DNA of 64,000 bases from the NCBI RefSeq assembly GCF_001691555.1, contig NZ_MAYN01000008.1, positions 638,617-702,616 on the forward strand, read 5' to 3'. The stretch's first letter is position 1. Each line of letters begins with the position of its first letter. Both the position numbers and the translations under genes were made by a program. The notes beneath the pieces are model-generated. The model did no database searches. It was given only the letters and a program-made list of their open reading frames with translations, and had not been told where the DNA came from. Shown piece by piece: positions 47,734 through 57,789 of this stretch. This stretch comes from Pantoea eucrina. Lineage in GTDB: Bacteria; Pseudomonadota; Gammaproteobacteria; Enterobacterales; Enterobacteriaceae.

Positions 47734-47809
47734 TAGCTGAAGCCTGTGGCCTGACAAAATAGCGTTATTACGCGCCCGTCGCGCCTTTCAGCCTTTGTGG
47801 AACCGCTGC

Positions 47810-48850
47810 ATGATAACGATTCGTGATGTCGCCCGACTGGCCGGAGTATCTGTTGCCACCGTGTCGCGCGTGCTCAACAACAGCAGTGCAGTCACCTCTG
47901 ATACCCGCGACGCCGTGCTCCAGGCGGTGGAATCGCTGGGCTATCGTCCGAATGCCAACGCCCAGGCGCTTGCCACCCAGGTCAGCGACACGATCGGTGT
48001 CGTCGTTATGGATGTTTCCGATCCCTTTTTTGGTGCGCTGGTGAAAGCGGTGGATACCGTGGCACAGCGCGTGCACAAGCACGTTCTCATCAGTAACTCC
48101 TGGCATCAGGAAGATAAAGAGCGGCATGCCATTGAGGTGCTGATCCGTCAGCGCTGCAATGCGCTGGTGGTACATGCGAAAACGCTTTCAGACGCTGAAC
48201 TCACGCAGTTTATGGATCAGGTACCAGGCATGGTGCTGGTTAACCGCGTCATCCGCGGTTATGAACACCGCTGTGTCTGTCTTGATAATGTAACCGGTGC
48301 GCAGGTTGCCACCCGCATGCTGCTGCAGCAGGGACATCAGCGTATTGGCTACCTTAGCTCCAGCCATCCAATTGAGGATGTCACGCAGCGCCGCGATGGC
48401 TGGCTGCAGGCCCTGGCAGAGCAGGGCATTCAGCCACCGGAAGCGTGGATCGCCCATGCTGAACCCGATATGCAGGGCGGTGAAGCCGCTATGGTAGAGC
48501 TGCTCGGACGTAATCTGCATCTGACCGCCGTTTTTTCCTATAACGATGGCATGGCAGCTGGCGCCCTGACGGCGCTGAAAGATAACGGCATTCAGGTGCC
48601 ACAGCATTTTTCTGTCATTGGCTTTGATGATATTCCCATTTCCCGTTACACCGATCCCCAGCTGACAACTGTCCGCTATCCTATTGTTTCTATGGCAAAA
48701 CTGGCGACAGAACTGGCGCTGAAAGGCGCAGCCGGCGAGCTGGATCCTCAGGCGTCACACTGCTTTATGCCCACGCTGGTGCGGCGTCACTCAGTGGCCC
48801 AGCGGCAAATTGTGGAGTCGATCACTAATCCAGGCGATAGCGCCATGTAA
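47810..48850 (+). CDS. galS: GalS galactose isorepressor (346 aa)
   Basis: LacI-family regulator of the mgl and gal genes, released by galactose. The N-terminal helix-turn-helix is [29 protein letters not shown]. The hinge [14 protein letters not shown] and the periplasmic-binding-like effector domain follow. It ends in [18 protein letters not shown], as in E. coli. The upstream TTG start in frame is rejected because the family starts at MITIRDV. The next operator overlaps its stop codon. Confidence 0.95.
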   Translation: MITIRDVARLAGVSVATVSRVLNNSSAVTSDTRDAVLQAVESLGYRPNANAQALATQVSDTIGVVVMDVSDPFFGALVKAVDTVAQRVHKHVLISNSWHQEDKERHAIEVLIRQRCNALVVHAKTLSDAELTQFMDQVPGMVLVNRVIRGYEHRCVCLDNVTGAQVATRMLLQQGHQRIGYLSSSHPIEDVTQRRDGWLQALAEQGIQPPEAWIAHAEPDMQGGEAAMVELLGRNLHLTAVFSYNDGMAAGALTALKDNGIQVPQHFSVIGFDDIPISRYTDPQLTTVRYPIVSMAKLATELALKGAAGELDPQASHCFMPTLVRRHSVAQRQIVESITNPGDSAM

Positions 48851-48878
48851 CCGTTTCCAATATGTGATTACATTCACA
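48845..48878 (+). promoter_or_regulatory. Gal operator and perfect CRP site before mglB
   Basis: ATGTAACCGTTTCCAA (48845-48860) overlaps the galS stop codon. TGTGA-TTACAT-TCACA (48863-48878) matches the CRP consensus exactly. The arrangement mirrors that before galS. Confidence 0.9.
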
Positions 48879-49156
48879 GTTAATTACCAGACCGCTCACT
48901 ATGATGGCAGCGTCTTACCGGACTGAAACATCATGAAACGCCGGGTCACGCCCCTCCGGACAGGTTTCAGTAGCCGGTTGAAATGATTCACAACACTCTT
49001 CAGGAAGCGGTTACGTACAGGGAAGTCAGGATAGGGAGAGCGGTCCGGCCAATGCCAGCGCCTGCTCCAGAATGATAGCGTTTCAACCGACTGCGCTCGC
49101 CGCCCGCAGGCAGCATGGCGCAGGAAATACCCTGCATAATTAAAACCGGAGATACC
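48879..49156 (+). other. Long mglB leader region
   Basis: A 278-base stretch between the CRP site and the mglB ATG, without a gene. CGGTTGAAA (48975-48983) can pair over a distance with TTTCAACCG (49081-49089). CCGGAG (49146-49151) is the mglB ribosome-binding site. Confidence 0.5.
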
Positions 49157-50152
49157 ATGAATAAGAAGGTTTTCACGCTCACAGCACTGGTTGCCAGCAT
49201 GATGTTTGGTGCAACTGCGCACGCCGCCGATACCCGCATTGGCGTGACCATTTACAAATATGACGACAACTTCATGTCAATGGTGCGCAAGGATATTGAG
49301 AAAGAGTCCAAAGCGCTGGGCGGCATTCAGCTGCTGATGAATGACTCACAGAATGACCAGTCCAAACAGAATGACCAGATTGACGTGCTGATGGCCAAAG
49401 GCGTGAAAGCGCTGGCAATTAACCTGGTGGATCCGGCGGCAGCGGCCGTGGTAATTGATAAAGCCAAAGCCAATGACGTACCGATTGTGTTTTTCAACAA
49501 AGAGCCTAACGCTAAAGTGCTGGCCAGCTATCCAAAGGCATACTATGTCGGTACAGATTCCAAAGAGTCAGGTATCAAGCAGGGTGAGCTGATTGAGAAG
49601 CACTGGAAATCGACGCCGGCATGGGATCTGAACAAAGATGGACAGATTCAGTTTGTACTGCTGAAAGGCGAGCCAGGCCATCCGGATGCTGAAGCGCGTA
49701 CCAAATATGTTATCGACACGCTGAACAAAGATGGCATCAAAACGCAGCAGCTGGCGATGGATACCGCGATGTGGGATACCGCACAGGCGAAAGATAAAGT
49801 CGATGCGTGGCTGTCTGGTCCGAATGCCAACAAAATTGAAGTAATCATCGCTAACAATGATGCGATGGCGATGGGCGCGGTTGAAGCACTGAAAGCACAC
49901 AACAAATCAAGCATTCCGGTGTTTGGTGTCGATGCGCTGCCAGAAGCGCTGGCGCTGGTGAAATCGGGCGCCATGGCGGGTACCGTGCTGAACGATGCGG
50001 AAAACCAGGCAAAAGCCACGCTGGATATTGCGAAGAACCTGGCAGATGGCAAAGAGCCAACCGCGGGAACGAATTTCAAGATGGAAGACAAAGTCGTTCG
50101 CGTGCCGTATGTTGCCGTGGATAAAGAGAACCTCTCTCAGTTTGTGAAGTAA
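49157..50152 (+). CDS. mglB: MglB galactose/glucose-binding periplasmic protein (331 aa)
   Basis: Periplasmic D-galactose/D-glucose receptor for MglAC transport and, in E. coli, for chemotaxis through Trg. The signal peptide is about 23 residues ([20 protein letters not shown], then AHA cleavage). The mature protein starts [18 protein letters not shown]. The calcium-site region DLNKDGQIQ and the sugar-binding segments [12 protein letters not shown] and [11 protein letters not shown] are present. The start at 49157 has CCGGAG upstream. Confidence 0.97.
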   Translation: MNKKVFTLTALVASMMFGATAHAADTRIGVTIYKYDDNFMSMVRKDIEKESKALGGIQLLMNDSQNDQSKQNDQIDVLMAKGVKALAINLVDPAAAAVVIDKAKANDVPIVFFNKEPNAKVLASYPKAYYVGTDSKESGIKQGELIEKHWKSTPAWDLNKDGQIQFVLLKGEPGHPDAEARTKYVIDTLNKDGIKTQQLAMDTAMWDTAQAKDKVDAWLSGPNANKIEVIIANNDAMAMGAVEALKAHNKSSIPVFGVDALPEALALVKSGAMAGTVLNDAENQAKATLDIAKNLADGKEPTAGTNFKMEDKVVRVPYVAVDKENLSQFVK

Positions 50153-50161
50153 TCCATTCCG

Positions 50162-50182
50162 GGCGCGGCAATTTGCCGCGCC
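50162..50182 (+). other. Intercistronic hairpin between mglB and mglA
   Basis: GGCGCGGCA (50162-50170) pairs with TGCCGCGCC (50174-50182), a perfect 9-bp stem 9 bases past mglB and 39 before mglA, followed by TTATT. It probably protects mglB mRNA and reduces downstream expression, as hairpins do after other binding-protein genes (inference). Confidence 0.7.
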
Positions 50183-50221
50183 TTATTGCATCTGCATACG
50201 CTTTTTTTAGCCAGGTAAATT

Positions 50222-51742
50222 ATGGCCAGTGAGAATCCGACCACACAGCGTGAATATCTGCTGGAGATGACGAATGTCTCGAAATCATTTCCAGGGGTGA
50301 AAGCCTTAGATAATGTGAATTTGAAAGTGCGGCCGCACTCCGTCCATGCCTTAATGGGTGAAAACGGCGCCGGAAAATCGACATTATTAAAGTGCTTATT
50401 TGGCATCTATAAAAAAGATACGGGGAGTATTCTTTTTCAGGGCCAGGAGATTGACTATAAAAGCTCCAAAGAAGCGCTGGAAAATGGCGTCTCAATGGTG
50501 CATCAGGAATTAAACCTCGTGCTGCAGCGCAGCGTGATGGATAATATGTGGCTGGGCCGCTACCCGCGTAAAGGGCCGTTTGTCGATCAGGACAAAATGT
50601 ATCGCGATACTAAAGCGATTTTTGATGAACTCGATATCGATATCGATCCGCGTGATAAAGTGGCGAATCTGTCTGTCTCGCAAATGCAAATGATTGAAAT
50701 TGCCAAAGCGTTCTCTTATGACGCCAAAATTGTCATTATGGATGAACCGACTTCTTCGCTGACGGAGAAAGAAGTTAACCATCTGTTTACTATTATCCGT
50801 AAACTGAAAGATCGCGGCTGCGGTATTGTCTATATCTCCCATAAAATGGAAGAAATCTTTCAGCTGTGCGATGAGATCACCATTCTGCGCGACGGGCAGT
50901 GGATCGCCACCCAGTCGCTGGAAGGGCTGGATATGGATAAGATCATCGCCATGATGGTAGGCCGTTCGCTTAACCAGCGTTTCCCGGATAAGAGCAACGT
51001 GCCGGGCGAGGTGATTCTTGAAGTCCGCAACCTGACTTCACTGCGGCAGCCTTCGATTCGCGATATCTCATTTGACCTGCATAAAGGGGAGATCCTCGGA
51101 GTCGCCGGGCTGGTCGGTGCGAAACGTACTGATATCGTGGAGACGCTGTTTGGCATTCGTGAAAAATCGGGCGGGACTATCCGGCTGCATGGCAAAGCGA
51201 TCAACAACCATAGTGCGAACGAGGCGATTAACCACGGTTTTGCGCTGGTCACAGAAGAACGTCGTTCTACGGGGATCTACGCCTATCTCGATATCGGTTT
51301 TAACTCGCTTATCTCCAATATTAAAAAATATAAATCCAGTATCGGCCTGCTCGATAATAAACGCATGAAGAGTGACACCCAATGGGTTATTGACTCCATG
51401 CGGGTAAAAACGCCAGGGCACCATACGCAGATCGGATCGCTTTCTGGCGGTAACCAGCAGAAAGTGATTATTGGTCGCTGGCTGTTAACGCAGCCGGAAA
51501 TATTAATGCTTGATGAACCTACACGCGGTATTGACGTGGGGGCAAAATTTGAAATTTATCAGCTGATTTCAGAATTAGCCAAAAAAGAGAAGGGCATTAT
51601 TATTATTTCCTCTGAAATGCCAGAGCTGCTGGGTATAACCGATCGTATTCTGGTCATGAGTAACGGTCAGGTAGCCGGTATTGTCGATACAAAAACGACC
51701 TCGCAGAATGAAATCCTGCGTTTAGCGTCATTACACCTTTAA
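50222..51742 (+). CDS. mglA: MglA galactose/methyl galactoside ABC ATPase (506 aa)
   Basis: Double-domain sugar-importer ATPase. The first Walker A is GENGAGKST, with Walker [16 protein letters not shown]. The second half has the degenerate GLVGAKRTD and an intact LSGGNQQK signature with [16 protein letters not shown]. This is the CUT2-family arrangement. Length equals E. coli MglA (506 aa). Second gene of mglBAC. Confidence 0.97.
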   Translation: MASENPTTQREYLLEMTNVSKSFPGVKALDNVNLKVRPHSVHALMGENGAGKSTLLKCLFGIYKKDTGSILFQGQEIDYKSSKEALENGVSMVHQELNLVLQRSVMDNMWLGRYPRKGPFVDQDKMYRDTKAIFDELDIDIDPRDKVANLSVSQMQMIEIAKAFSYDAKIVIMDEPTSSLTEKEVNHLFTIIRKLKDRGCGIVYISHKMEEIFQLCDEITILRDGQWIATQSLEGLDMDKIIAMMVGRSLNQRFPDKSNVPGEVILEVRNLTSLRQPSIRDISFDLHKGEILGVAGLVGAKRTDIVETLFGIREKSGGTIRLHGKAINNHSANEAINHGFALVTEERRSTGIYAYLDIGFNSLISNIKKYKSSIGLLDNKRMKSDTQWVIDSMRVKTPGHHTQIGSLSGGNQQKVIIGRWLLTQPEILMLDEPTRGIDVGAKFEIYQLISELAKKEKGIIIISSEMPELLGITDRILVMSNGQVAGIVDTKTTSQNEILRLASLHL

Positions 51743-51760
51743 TGAAGCAAGGGCTTTAAA

Positions 51761-52771
51761 ATGAAAGCGACCACTAAAAAGAATGCGCTAACCTGGTTAA
51801 AAGAGGGCGGTATTTACGTCGTCCTGTTTGTTCTGCTGGCGATTATTATTTTCCAGGATCCGACGTTTTTAAGTTTAATGAACCTGAGTAACATCCTGAC
51901 GCAATCGTCGGTGCGTATTATTATCGCGCTGGGCGTGGCCGGGCTGATTGTGACTCAGGGTACCGACCTCTCTGCCGGACGGCAGGTGGGACTGGCGGCG
52001 GTAGTGGCGGCGACGCTGCTGCAGTCGATGGATAACGCGAACAAGGTTTTCCCGCATCTGGAAACCATGCCGATTCCGCTGGTGATTCTGGTGGTGTGCA
52101 TTATTGGCGGCGTGATTGGCCTGGTTAACGGCGTAATCATCGCCTACCTCAAGGTAACGCCGTTCATTACCACGCTGGGTACGATGATCATCGTGTATGG
52201 CATTAACTCGCTCTACTACGATTTTGTCGGTGCTTCGCCAATTGCGGGTTTTGACGCGGGATTCTCCACCTTTACCCAGGGTTTCCTGCGCTTTGGTGAT
52301 TTCAAGCTCTCGTTCATTACCTTCTACGCCATTATCGCTATCGTGTTTGTCTGGATCCTGTGGAACAAAACCCGTTTCGGCAAAAACATTTTCGCAATCG
52401 GTGGTAACCCGGAAGCGGCAAAGGTCTCAGGCGTCAACGTACCGTTTAACCTGATTCTGGTCTATGCCCTGTCAGGCGTGTTCTACGCGTTTGGCGGTCT
52501 GCTGGAAGCGGGCCGTATCGGCAGCGCCACTAACAACCTCGGCTTTATGTATGAGCTGGATGCGATTGCTGCCTGCGTGGTGGGTGGTGTCTCCTTCGCC
52601 GGCGGCGTGGGCACGGTTGCAGGCGTGGTGACCGGGGTGATTATCTTCACCGTGATCAACTACGGCCTGACCTACATTGGCGTTAACCCTTACTGGCAGT
52701 ACATCATCAAGGGCGGCATCATCATCTTTGCGGTGGCGCTGGATTCCCTGAAGTATTCGCGCAAGAAATAA
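51761..52771 (+). CDS. mglC: MglC galactose/methyl galactoside permease (336 aa)
   Basis: CUT2-family membrane component with about ten helices. VTQGTDLSAGRQVGLAAVVAAT, NGVIIAYLKVTPFITTLGTM and the C-terminal LGFMYELDAIAACVVGGVSFAGGVG are family motifs; size equals E. coli. It is followed by an efficient terminator. Confidence 0.97.
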   Translation: MKATTKKNALTWLKEGGIYVVLFVLLAIIIFQDPTFLSLMNLSNILTQSSVRIIIALGVAGLIVTQGTDLSAGRQVGLAAVVAATLLQSMDNANKVFPHLETMPIPLVILVVCIIGGVIGLVNGVIIAYLKVTPFITTLGTMIIVYGINSLYYDFVGASPIAGFDAGFSTFTQGFLRFGDFKLSFITFYAIIAIVFVWILWNKTRFGKNIFAIGGNPEAAKVSGVNVPFNLILVYALSGVFYAFGGLLEAGRIGSATNNLGFMYELDAIAACVVGGVSFAGGVGTVAGVVTGVIIFTVINYGLTYIGVNPYWQYIIKGGIIIFAVALDSLKYSRKK

Positions 52772-52784
52772 CACTGACATAACG

Positions 52785-52815
52785 AAAAAAGGCTGCGCTG
52801 ACGCAGCCTTTTTTT
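52785..52815. terminator. Bidirectional terminator between mglC and sanA
   Basis: GGCTGCG (52791-52797) pairs with CGCAGCC (52802-52808) around CTGA, with six A upstream and seven T downstream. It ends mglBAC and probably also sanA from the other strand. Confidence 0.92.
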
Positions 52816-52849
52816 ATGGCCGGCGGCCTGCCGCTTACCTCAGCAGACG

Positions 52850-53581
<732 letters not shown>

Positions 53582-53670
53582 TCAACAGGCAGGATTCAGG
53601 GTGCTTCAAGGCTACTTGAGCCGGGGCAGCTAAGCAAGCTCACCCCGGCTGGCTGATGTTTTTTTCGGCA

Positions 53671-53692
53671 GTGCCGGATCGAAATCCGGCAC
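53671..53692 (-). other. UUCG-loop hairpin after maeA
   Basis: GTGCCGGAT (minus strand) pairs with ATCCGGCAC around a TTCG tetraloop, 8 bases past the maeA stop. No T-run follows; it is probably an mRNA 3'-stabilising or Rho-linked structure. Confidence 0.5.
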
Positions 53693-53700
53693 GCTATACA

Positions 53701-55398
53701 TCAGATAGAGGTACGGCGATAGTGACGATACTGTGGCAGCCAGAAGTTGTTGTGAACTGCTTTAGAAAGCACATCCTCCGACGTCACCACGGCAACGCCA
53801 GCCAGCTGTGCTGCTTTGCCGACTTCCATCGCAATCAGTTTGGAGACGCCCTGGATATCTTTGATCTCCGGCAGTACCGGGCCTTCGCCGTCGTTAACCA
53901 GCGGCGAGCAGTCAGCCAGCGCGCGGCTGGCCGTCATCAGCATGGAGTCGGTCACGCGCGTTGCGCCTGCGGCAATCACGCCCAGGCCGATACCCGGGAA
54001 GATATAGGAGTTATTGCACTGGGCAATCGGATAGGTTTTGCCTTTCCAGGTTACCGGTGAGAACGGGCTGCCGGTTGCAACCAGCGCGGCGCCGTCGGTC
54101 CAGGCGATGATGTCTGCCGGCGTCGCTTCCACGCGTGACGTCGGGTTAGAGAGCGGCATCACGATAGGGCGTTTGCAGTGCTTGTGCATCTCGCGAATGA
54201 TCTCTTCGGTGAACAGGCCTGGCTGGCCCGATACGCCGATCAGAATATCGGGTTGTGCGTTGCGTACCACATCCAGCAGCGAAATTGTATCGCTGGTGAC
54301 GTCCCACGCCTTCAGATTGTCACTTTTTTGCACCAGTTTGCTCTGGAAATCGAGCAGGTTTGGCAGCTTGTCGGTGAGCAGACCAAAGCGGTCAACCATC
54401 ATGACCCGCGAACGCGCTTCCTCATCGCTCAGTCCTTCAGATTTCATCTGCGCAATGATCTGTTCAGCAATACCGCAGCCTGCAGAACCGGCGCCGAGGA
54501 AGACCACTTTCTGCTCGCACAGGCGGCTGCCTGCAGCGCGACTGGCGGCAATCAGTGTGCCTACGGTAACGGCTGCGGTGCCCTGAATATCATCGTTGAA
54601 GCAGCAGATTTCATCGCGATAGCGCTGCAGCAGCGGCATGGCGTTCTTCTGTGCAAAATCTTCAAACTGCAGCAGGACGTTTGGCCAGCGGCGTTTCACC
54701 GCCTGAATAAATTCATTCACAAACGACTCATACTCTTCGCCGGTAATGCGCGGATGACGCCAGCCCATATAGAGCGGATCGTTGAGCAGCTGCGGGTTAT
54801 TCGTGCCGACATCCAGCACCACCGGCAGGGTGTAGGCCGGACTGATGCCGCCGCAGGCGGTATAGAGCGACAGCTTGCCAATCGGAATACCCATGCCGCC
54901 GATACCGAGGTCACCAAGACCAAGAATACGCTCGCCATCCGTTACCACAATGACCTTCACATTCTGCTTGGTAGCGTTCTGCAGCATGTCTTCAATGCGA
55001 TCGCGATTGTTGTAAGAGATAAACACGCCGCGCGCGCGACGGTAGATCTCAGAGAAATGCTCACACGCTGCACCCACGGTCGGGGTATAAATAATCGGCA
55101 TCATCTCTTCCAGATGATTGTCCAGCAGGCGGTAGAACAGGGTTTCATTGGTGTCCTGGATATTGCGCAGATAGACGTGCTTGTCGTTATTGTTTTTGAA
55201 ATCCAGAAACTGACGCCAGGCGCGTTCCGCCTGCTCTTCAATGGTCTCAACCGCATCCGGCAGCAGACCATTCAGATTGAATTCGTTACGTTCTTCCAGT
55301 GAGAAAGCGCTGCCTTTATTCAGCAGCGGAAATTCCAGCAGAATCGGACCCGCATAAGGGATATAGAGCGGACGTTTACTTTCGTACTCGAGTTCCAT
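53701..55398 (-). CDS. maeA: NAD-dependent malic enzyme (565 aa)
   Basis: Oxidatively decarboxylates malate to pyruvate with NAD. The catalytic Tyr region is [11 protein letters not shown], the nucleotide fingerprint is [10 protein letters not shown], and the metal/substrate motifs are [27 protein letters not shown] and PLSNPTSR. The start [18 protein letters not shown] gives 565 aa, equal to E. coli MaeA (SfcA); the 18 extra codons upstream are not similar. In E. coli maeA is elsewhere; here it sits between sanA and cdd. Confidence 0.96.
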   Translation of the reverse strand: MELEYESKRPLYIPYAGPILLEFPLLNKGSAFSLEERNEFNLNGLLPDAVETIEEQAERAWRQFLDFKNNNDKHVYLRNIQDTNETLFYRLLDNHLEEMMPIIYTPTVGAACEHFSEIYRRARGVFISYNNRDRIEDMLQNATKQNVKVIVVTDGERILGLGDLGIGGMGIPIGKLSLYTACGGISPAYTLPVVLDVGTNNPQLLNDPLYMGWRHPRITGEEYESFVNEFIQAVKRRWPNVLLQFEDFAQKNAMPLLQRYRDEICCFNDDIQGTAAVTVGTLIAASRAAGSRLCEQKVVFLGAGSAGCGIAEQIIAQMKSEGLSDEEARSRVMMVDRFGLLTDKLPNLLDFQSKLVQKSDNLKAWDVTSDTISLLDVVRNAQPDILIGVSGQPGLFTEEIIREMHKHCKRPIVMPLSNPTSRVEATPADIIAWTDGAALVATGSPFSPVTWKGKTYPIAQCNNSYIFPGIGLGVIAAGATRVTDSMLMTASRALADCSPLVNDGEGPVLPEIKDIQGVSKLIAMEVGKAAQLAGVAVVTSEDVLSKAVHNNFWLPQYRHYRRTSI

Positions 55399-55555
55399 GC
55401 AATGTTTGCTCCGGTTGCAGTGTTTGCTGACGTATCGCGACGAAAAGCTCACGCCAGATCTGATTAGTGTAAAGGTCTGGCGCCCGATCCTATGAAAATT
55501 CCGGCAGATGTACAGCTTTTGTTAACAGCAGGTCACAAAAGCGGTAAAAGGATCA

Positions 55556-56452
55556 CTAAACGGATGTTTTTGAAACTAAAGTAATCGTCAGCGCGTGGCA
55601 GCCAAGCGCGGCAAGCGTCGCGCGCGTCGCATCCGCCTGCGTCAGCGCACCCTGCGCGGACTCAGCCAGCGCCGCGCGGCAGATGGTCTCCAGCGGTTCA
55701 TGATGCATATTCATCAGGATCAGCGCGGCCTGCAGCGGGGGCAGGCTGGGATTAAACGCGGCATTTTCCGCATAGCGGCCGCTATAGATTGCGCCGCTGC
55801 GGCTCTCCAGTGCCACACCGCTATAGCTGTAGCTGTAAGGGGCGTGGCTCTGACTGGCGGCACTGATGGCCGCCTGCTGCAGCGCATCGCCGGCCGGGGC
55901 AAAGGCATGGTCAACCGGCGTCATCAGCCGCTCTGCAATATTAAGGTCAGCAGGACCAAACGCATCGGGCAGGTAGTGCGCCAGCGTGCTCACTTCGCGT
56001 CCCGGCAGGCTGATACGGATTGCCGTACCGCTGTTCAGCTCATTCATAAACTGACGGCAGTGGCCACACGGCGTGTAGTTTACGGTGATGGCCGCCAGCG
56101 CCGTTTCACCGCGCAGCCAGGCGTGGGTAATCGCGCTCTGCTCAGCGTGCACCGTCTGCTGCATCGTGGCGCCGCGAAACTCCATATTTGCCCCAAAATA
56201 CCAGTGGCCGCTGACGCCACGCGCGATAGCGCCAACGTTAAAGCGGGAGAGCGGCGCAACCGCACAGCAGGCGGCGAGCGGCAGGAGCGCCAGCGCCAGT
56301 GCATCCTCTTCCAGTCCGGTCACCTGCTGCAGCTGTATCAACTCATCAGGGCGGAGCACGCCGTGAAAATCGGGCGCGTCCAGCAGCGGCTGCAGCGCCT
56401 GCTGCAGGGCCGCCGGCAGGTCGGAGAAAGCGGAAGAGAATCGTGGGTGCAT
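55556..56452 (-). CDS. cdd: Cytidine deaminase (298 aa)
   Basis: Deaminates cytidine and deoxycytidine in pyrimidine salvage. The zinc site H102-A-E104 and P-C129-G-H-C132 falls at E. coli numbering. The C-terminal half is the usual degenerate duplicate domain. The start [13 protein letters not shown] matches the family and has GAGG about 9 bases upstream; the ATG five codons earlier is less likely. The 124 bases to yohK include a palindrome that may be an operator. Confidence 0.96.
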   Translation of the reverse strand: MHPRFSSAFSDLPAALQQALQPLLDAPDFHGVLRPDELIQLQQVTGLEEDALALALLPLAACCAVAPLSRFNVGAIARGVSGHWYFGANMEFRGATMQQTVHAEQSAITHAWLRGETALAAITVNYTPCGHCRQFMNELNSGTAIRISLPGREVSTLAHYLPDAFGPADLNIAERLMTPVDHAFAPAGDALQQAAISAASQSHAPYSYSYSGVALESRSGAIYSGRYAENAAFNPSLPPLQAALILMNMHHEPLETICRAALAESAQGALTQADATRATLAALGCHALTITLVSKTSV

Positions 56453-56553
56453 GGTGTCAGGCCTCATTAACTCATCAGCGGCGGGGCGCCGCCTGCTGAG
56501 TTATATGTGATCCATGTCGCTATGACAATGCAAGCTGATTGAGTTGTTTCAAC

Positions 56554-56573
56554 TTTGCGAGATCTCTCGCAAA
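56554..56573. promoter_or_regulatory. 20-base inverted repeat between yohK and cdd
   Basis: TTTGCGAGA (56554-56562) and TCTCGCAAA (56565-56573) form a perfect inverted repeat with a 2-base centre, about 100 bases before the cdd ATG. In E. coli cdd is controlled by CRP and CytR, a LacI-type repressor with TTGC-containing half-sites, so a CytR-like operator is a possibility. It is also only 3 bases from the yohK stop but has no T-run. Confidence 0.5.
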
Positions 56574-56576
56574 CTT

Positions 56577-57269
56577 TCAGCCAAACCACGCCAGCAGCAG
56601 CGGAAAGATAAACGGTGCCAGTAACGAGGTAATGATGCCGCAGATCACCAGCGCCAGTGAACTGAATGCCCCTTCCTGATAGTCGATTTCCGCCGCGCGC
56701 GCCGTGCCCAGCGCGTGTGACGCGTTGCCAATCGCCAGGCCGCGCGATGCTTTGCTGCGAATGCGCAGCAGGTTCAGCAGCATGTGCCCGAAGACGGCAC
56801 CAAATACGCCTGCGATCAGCACGCAGATAGCGCTGATGGCCGGAATACCGTGCAGCGAGGCAGAGACCGCCATCGCAATCGGGGTGGTGACTGACTTGGG
56901 TAAGAGCGTCGCAGCGATCTCCGGGGTGGCGCCCAGCCATAGCGCCATCGCAGTGCCGGATACCATGGCGGTCAGGCTGCCAATAAAGCAGACGCTGATG
57001 ATGGTTTTCCAGCGTGCACGGATCTGATGCATCTGCTCATAAAGCGGCAGCGCCAGCGCCACGACCGCTGGCTGCAGCAGCTGATTCAGCAGTGCGCTGC
57101 CGGCAAAATAGCGCGTATAGGGGGTATGCGTCAGCAGCAGCACCGGAATTATAATGGCCATGGCTACCAGCAGCGGGTTAATCAGCGAGATTTTAAGCTT
57201 TGCCGCCAGCCGGCGCGCCACAAAATAAGCAGCCAGCGTCAGCGGCAGGGACCACCAGACATCACTCAT
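56577..57269 (-). CDS. yohK: YohK, CidB/LrgB-family membrane protein (230 aa)
   Basis: Polytopic membrane protein of the LrgB/CidB family, paired with a LrgA/CidA-type partner. Members have been linked to murein hydrolase control and to pyruvate or glycolate-type transport. Motifs include [23 protein letters not shown] and [31 protein letters not shown]. It overlaps yohJ by eight bases, so the pair is translationally coupled. Confidence 0.94.
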   Translation of the reverse strand: MSDVWWSLPLTLAAYFVARRLAAKLKISLINPLLVAMAIIIPVLLLTHTPYTRYFAGSALLNQLLQPAVVALALPLYEQMHQIRARWKTIISVCFIGSLTAMVSGTAMALWLGATPEIAATLLPKSVTTPIAMAVSASLHGIPAISAICVLIAGVFGAVFGHMLLNLLRIRSKASRGLAIGNASHALGTARAAEIDYQEGAFSSLALVICGIITSLLAPFIFPLLLAWFG

Positions 57270-57648
57270 GCGGCTGCTCCTGTTTCGGGCGCTGCAGGCG
57301 TTCAGCGCTAAAACCCACCACCACCAGCACCATCAGCGTACTGGTGAGGCAGGAGACCACAATCGGACCAAACTGCGCGGAAAGCACATCGGTATAGCTG
57401 ATGACGCCAACGCTTATCGGTACAAACAGCAGCGCCATATAGCGGATCAGCAGATGGCAGCCGGGTTTTACCCAGCGAACCGGCAGGATCTGCAGCCCCA
57501 GCAGTAAAAACAGCAGCAGCATACCGATAATACTGCCGGGAATAGTGAAGGGAAGCAGGGCGGCGAGCGCGATACCGGCATAGAGCGCGGCATAGATAAT
57601 CATAAAGGCGCGCAGATAGCGCCAGCAGGCAGTTAACACGTCAGACAT
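57262..57648 (-). CDS. yohJ: YohJ, CidA/LrgA-family membrane protein (128 aa)
   Basis: Four-helix holin-like partner of Yoh[56 protein letters not shown] core (nt about 57370-57565) matches the CidA/LrgA family. First gene of a two-gene operon; the function in enterobacteria is not settled. Confidence 0.93.
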   Translation of the reverse strand: MSDVLTACWRYLRAFMIIYAALYAGIALAALLPFTIPGSIIGMLLLFLLLGLQILPVRWVKPGCHLLIRYMALLFVPISVGVISYTDVLSAQFGPIVVSCLTSTLMVLVVVGFSAERLQRPKQEQPHE

Positions 57649-57736
57649 CTCCGGCTTCGGTCATCTGTTTTACATCATACGCATTACGCGCTTAGCGTGC
57701 CAGACGTCACAAAAGCCGGCGCTGAACCAGAAACTC

Positions 57737-57763
57737 AAAAAAACGCACCCGGGTCCGCTGCGG
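57737..57763 (-). terminator. Possible terminator of the autotransporter gene
   Basis: A GC-rich element containing ACCCGGGT and flanking CGCA/TGCG pairs is followed on the minus strand by seven T. It lies 27 bases past the autotransporter stop. The stem is imperfect. Confidence 0.4.
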
Positions 57764-57789
57764 TTTACAGACGATGCCCGGAGCCGTTG

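Noticed and set aside
54178..55302. Plus-strand frame of 374 aa opposite maeA
   Set aside because: Antisense shadow of a strongly conserved malic enzyme gene; no ribosome-binding site or family resemblance.
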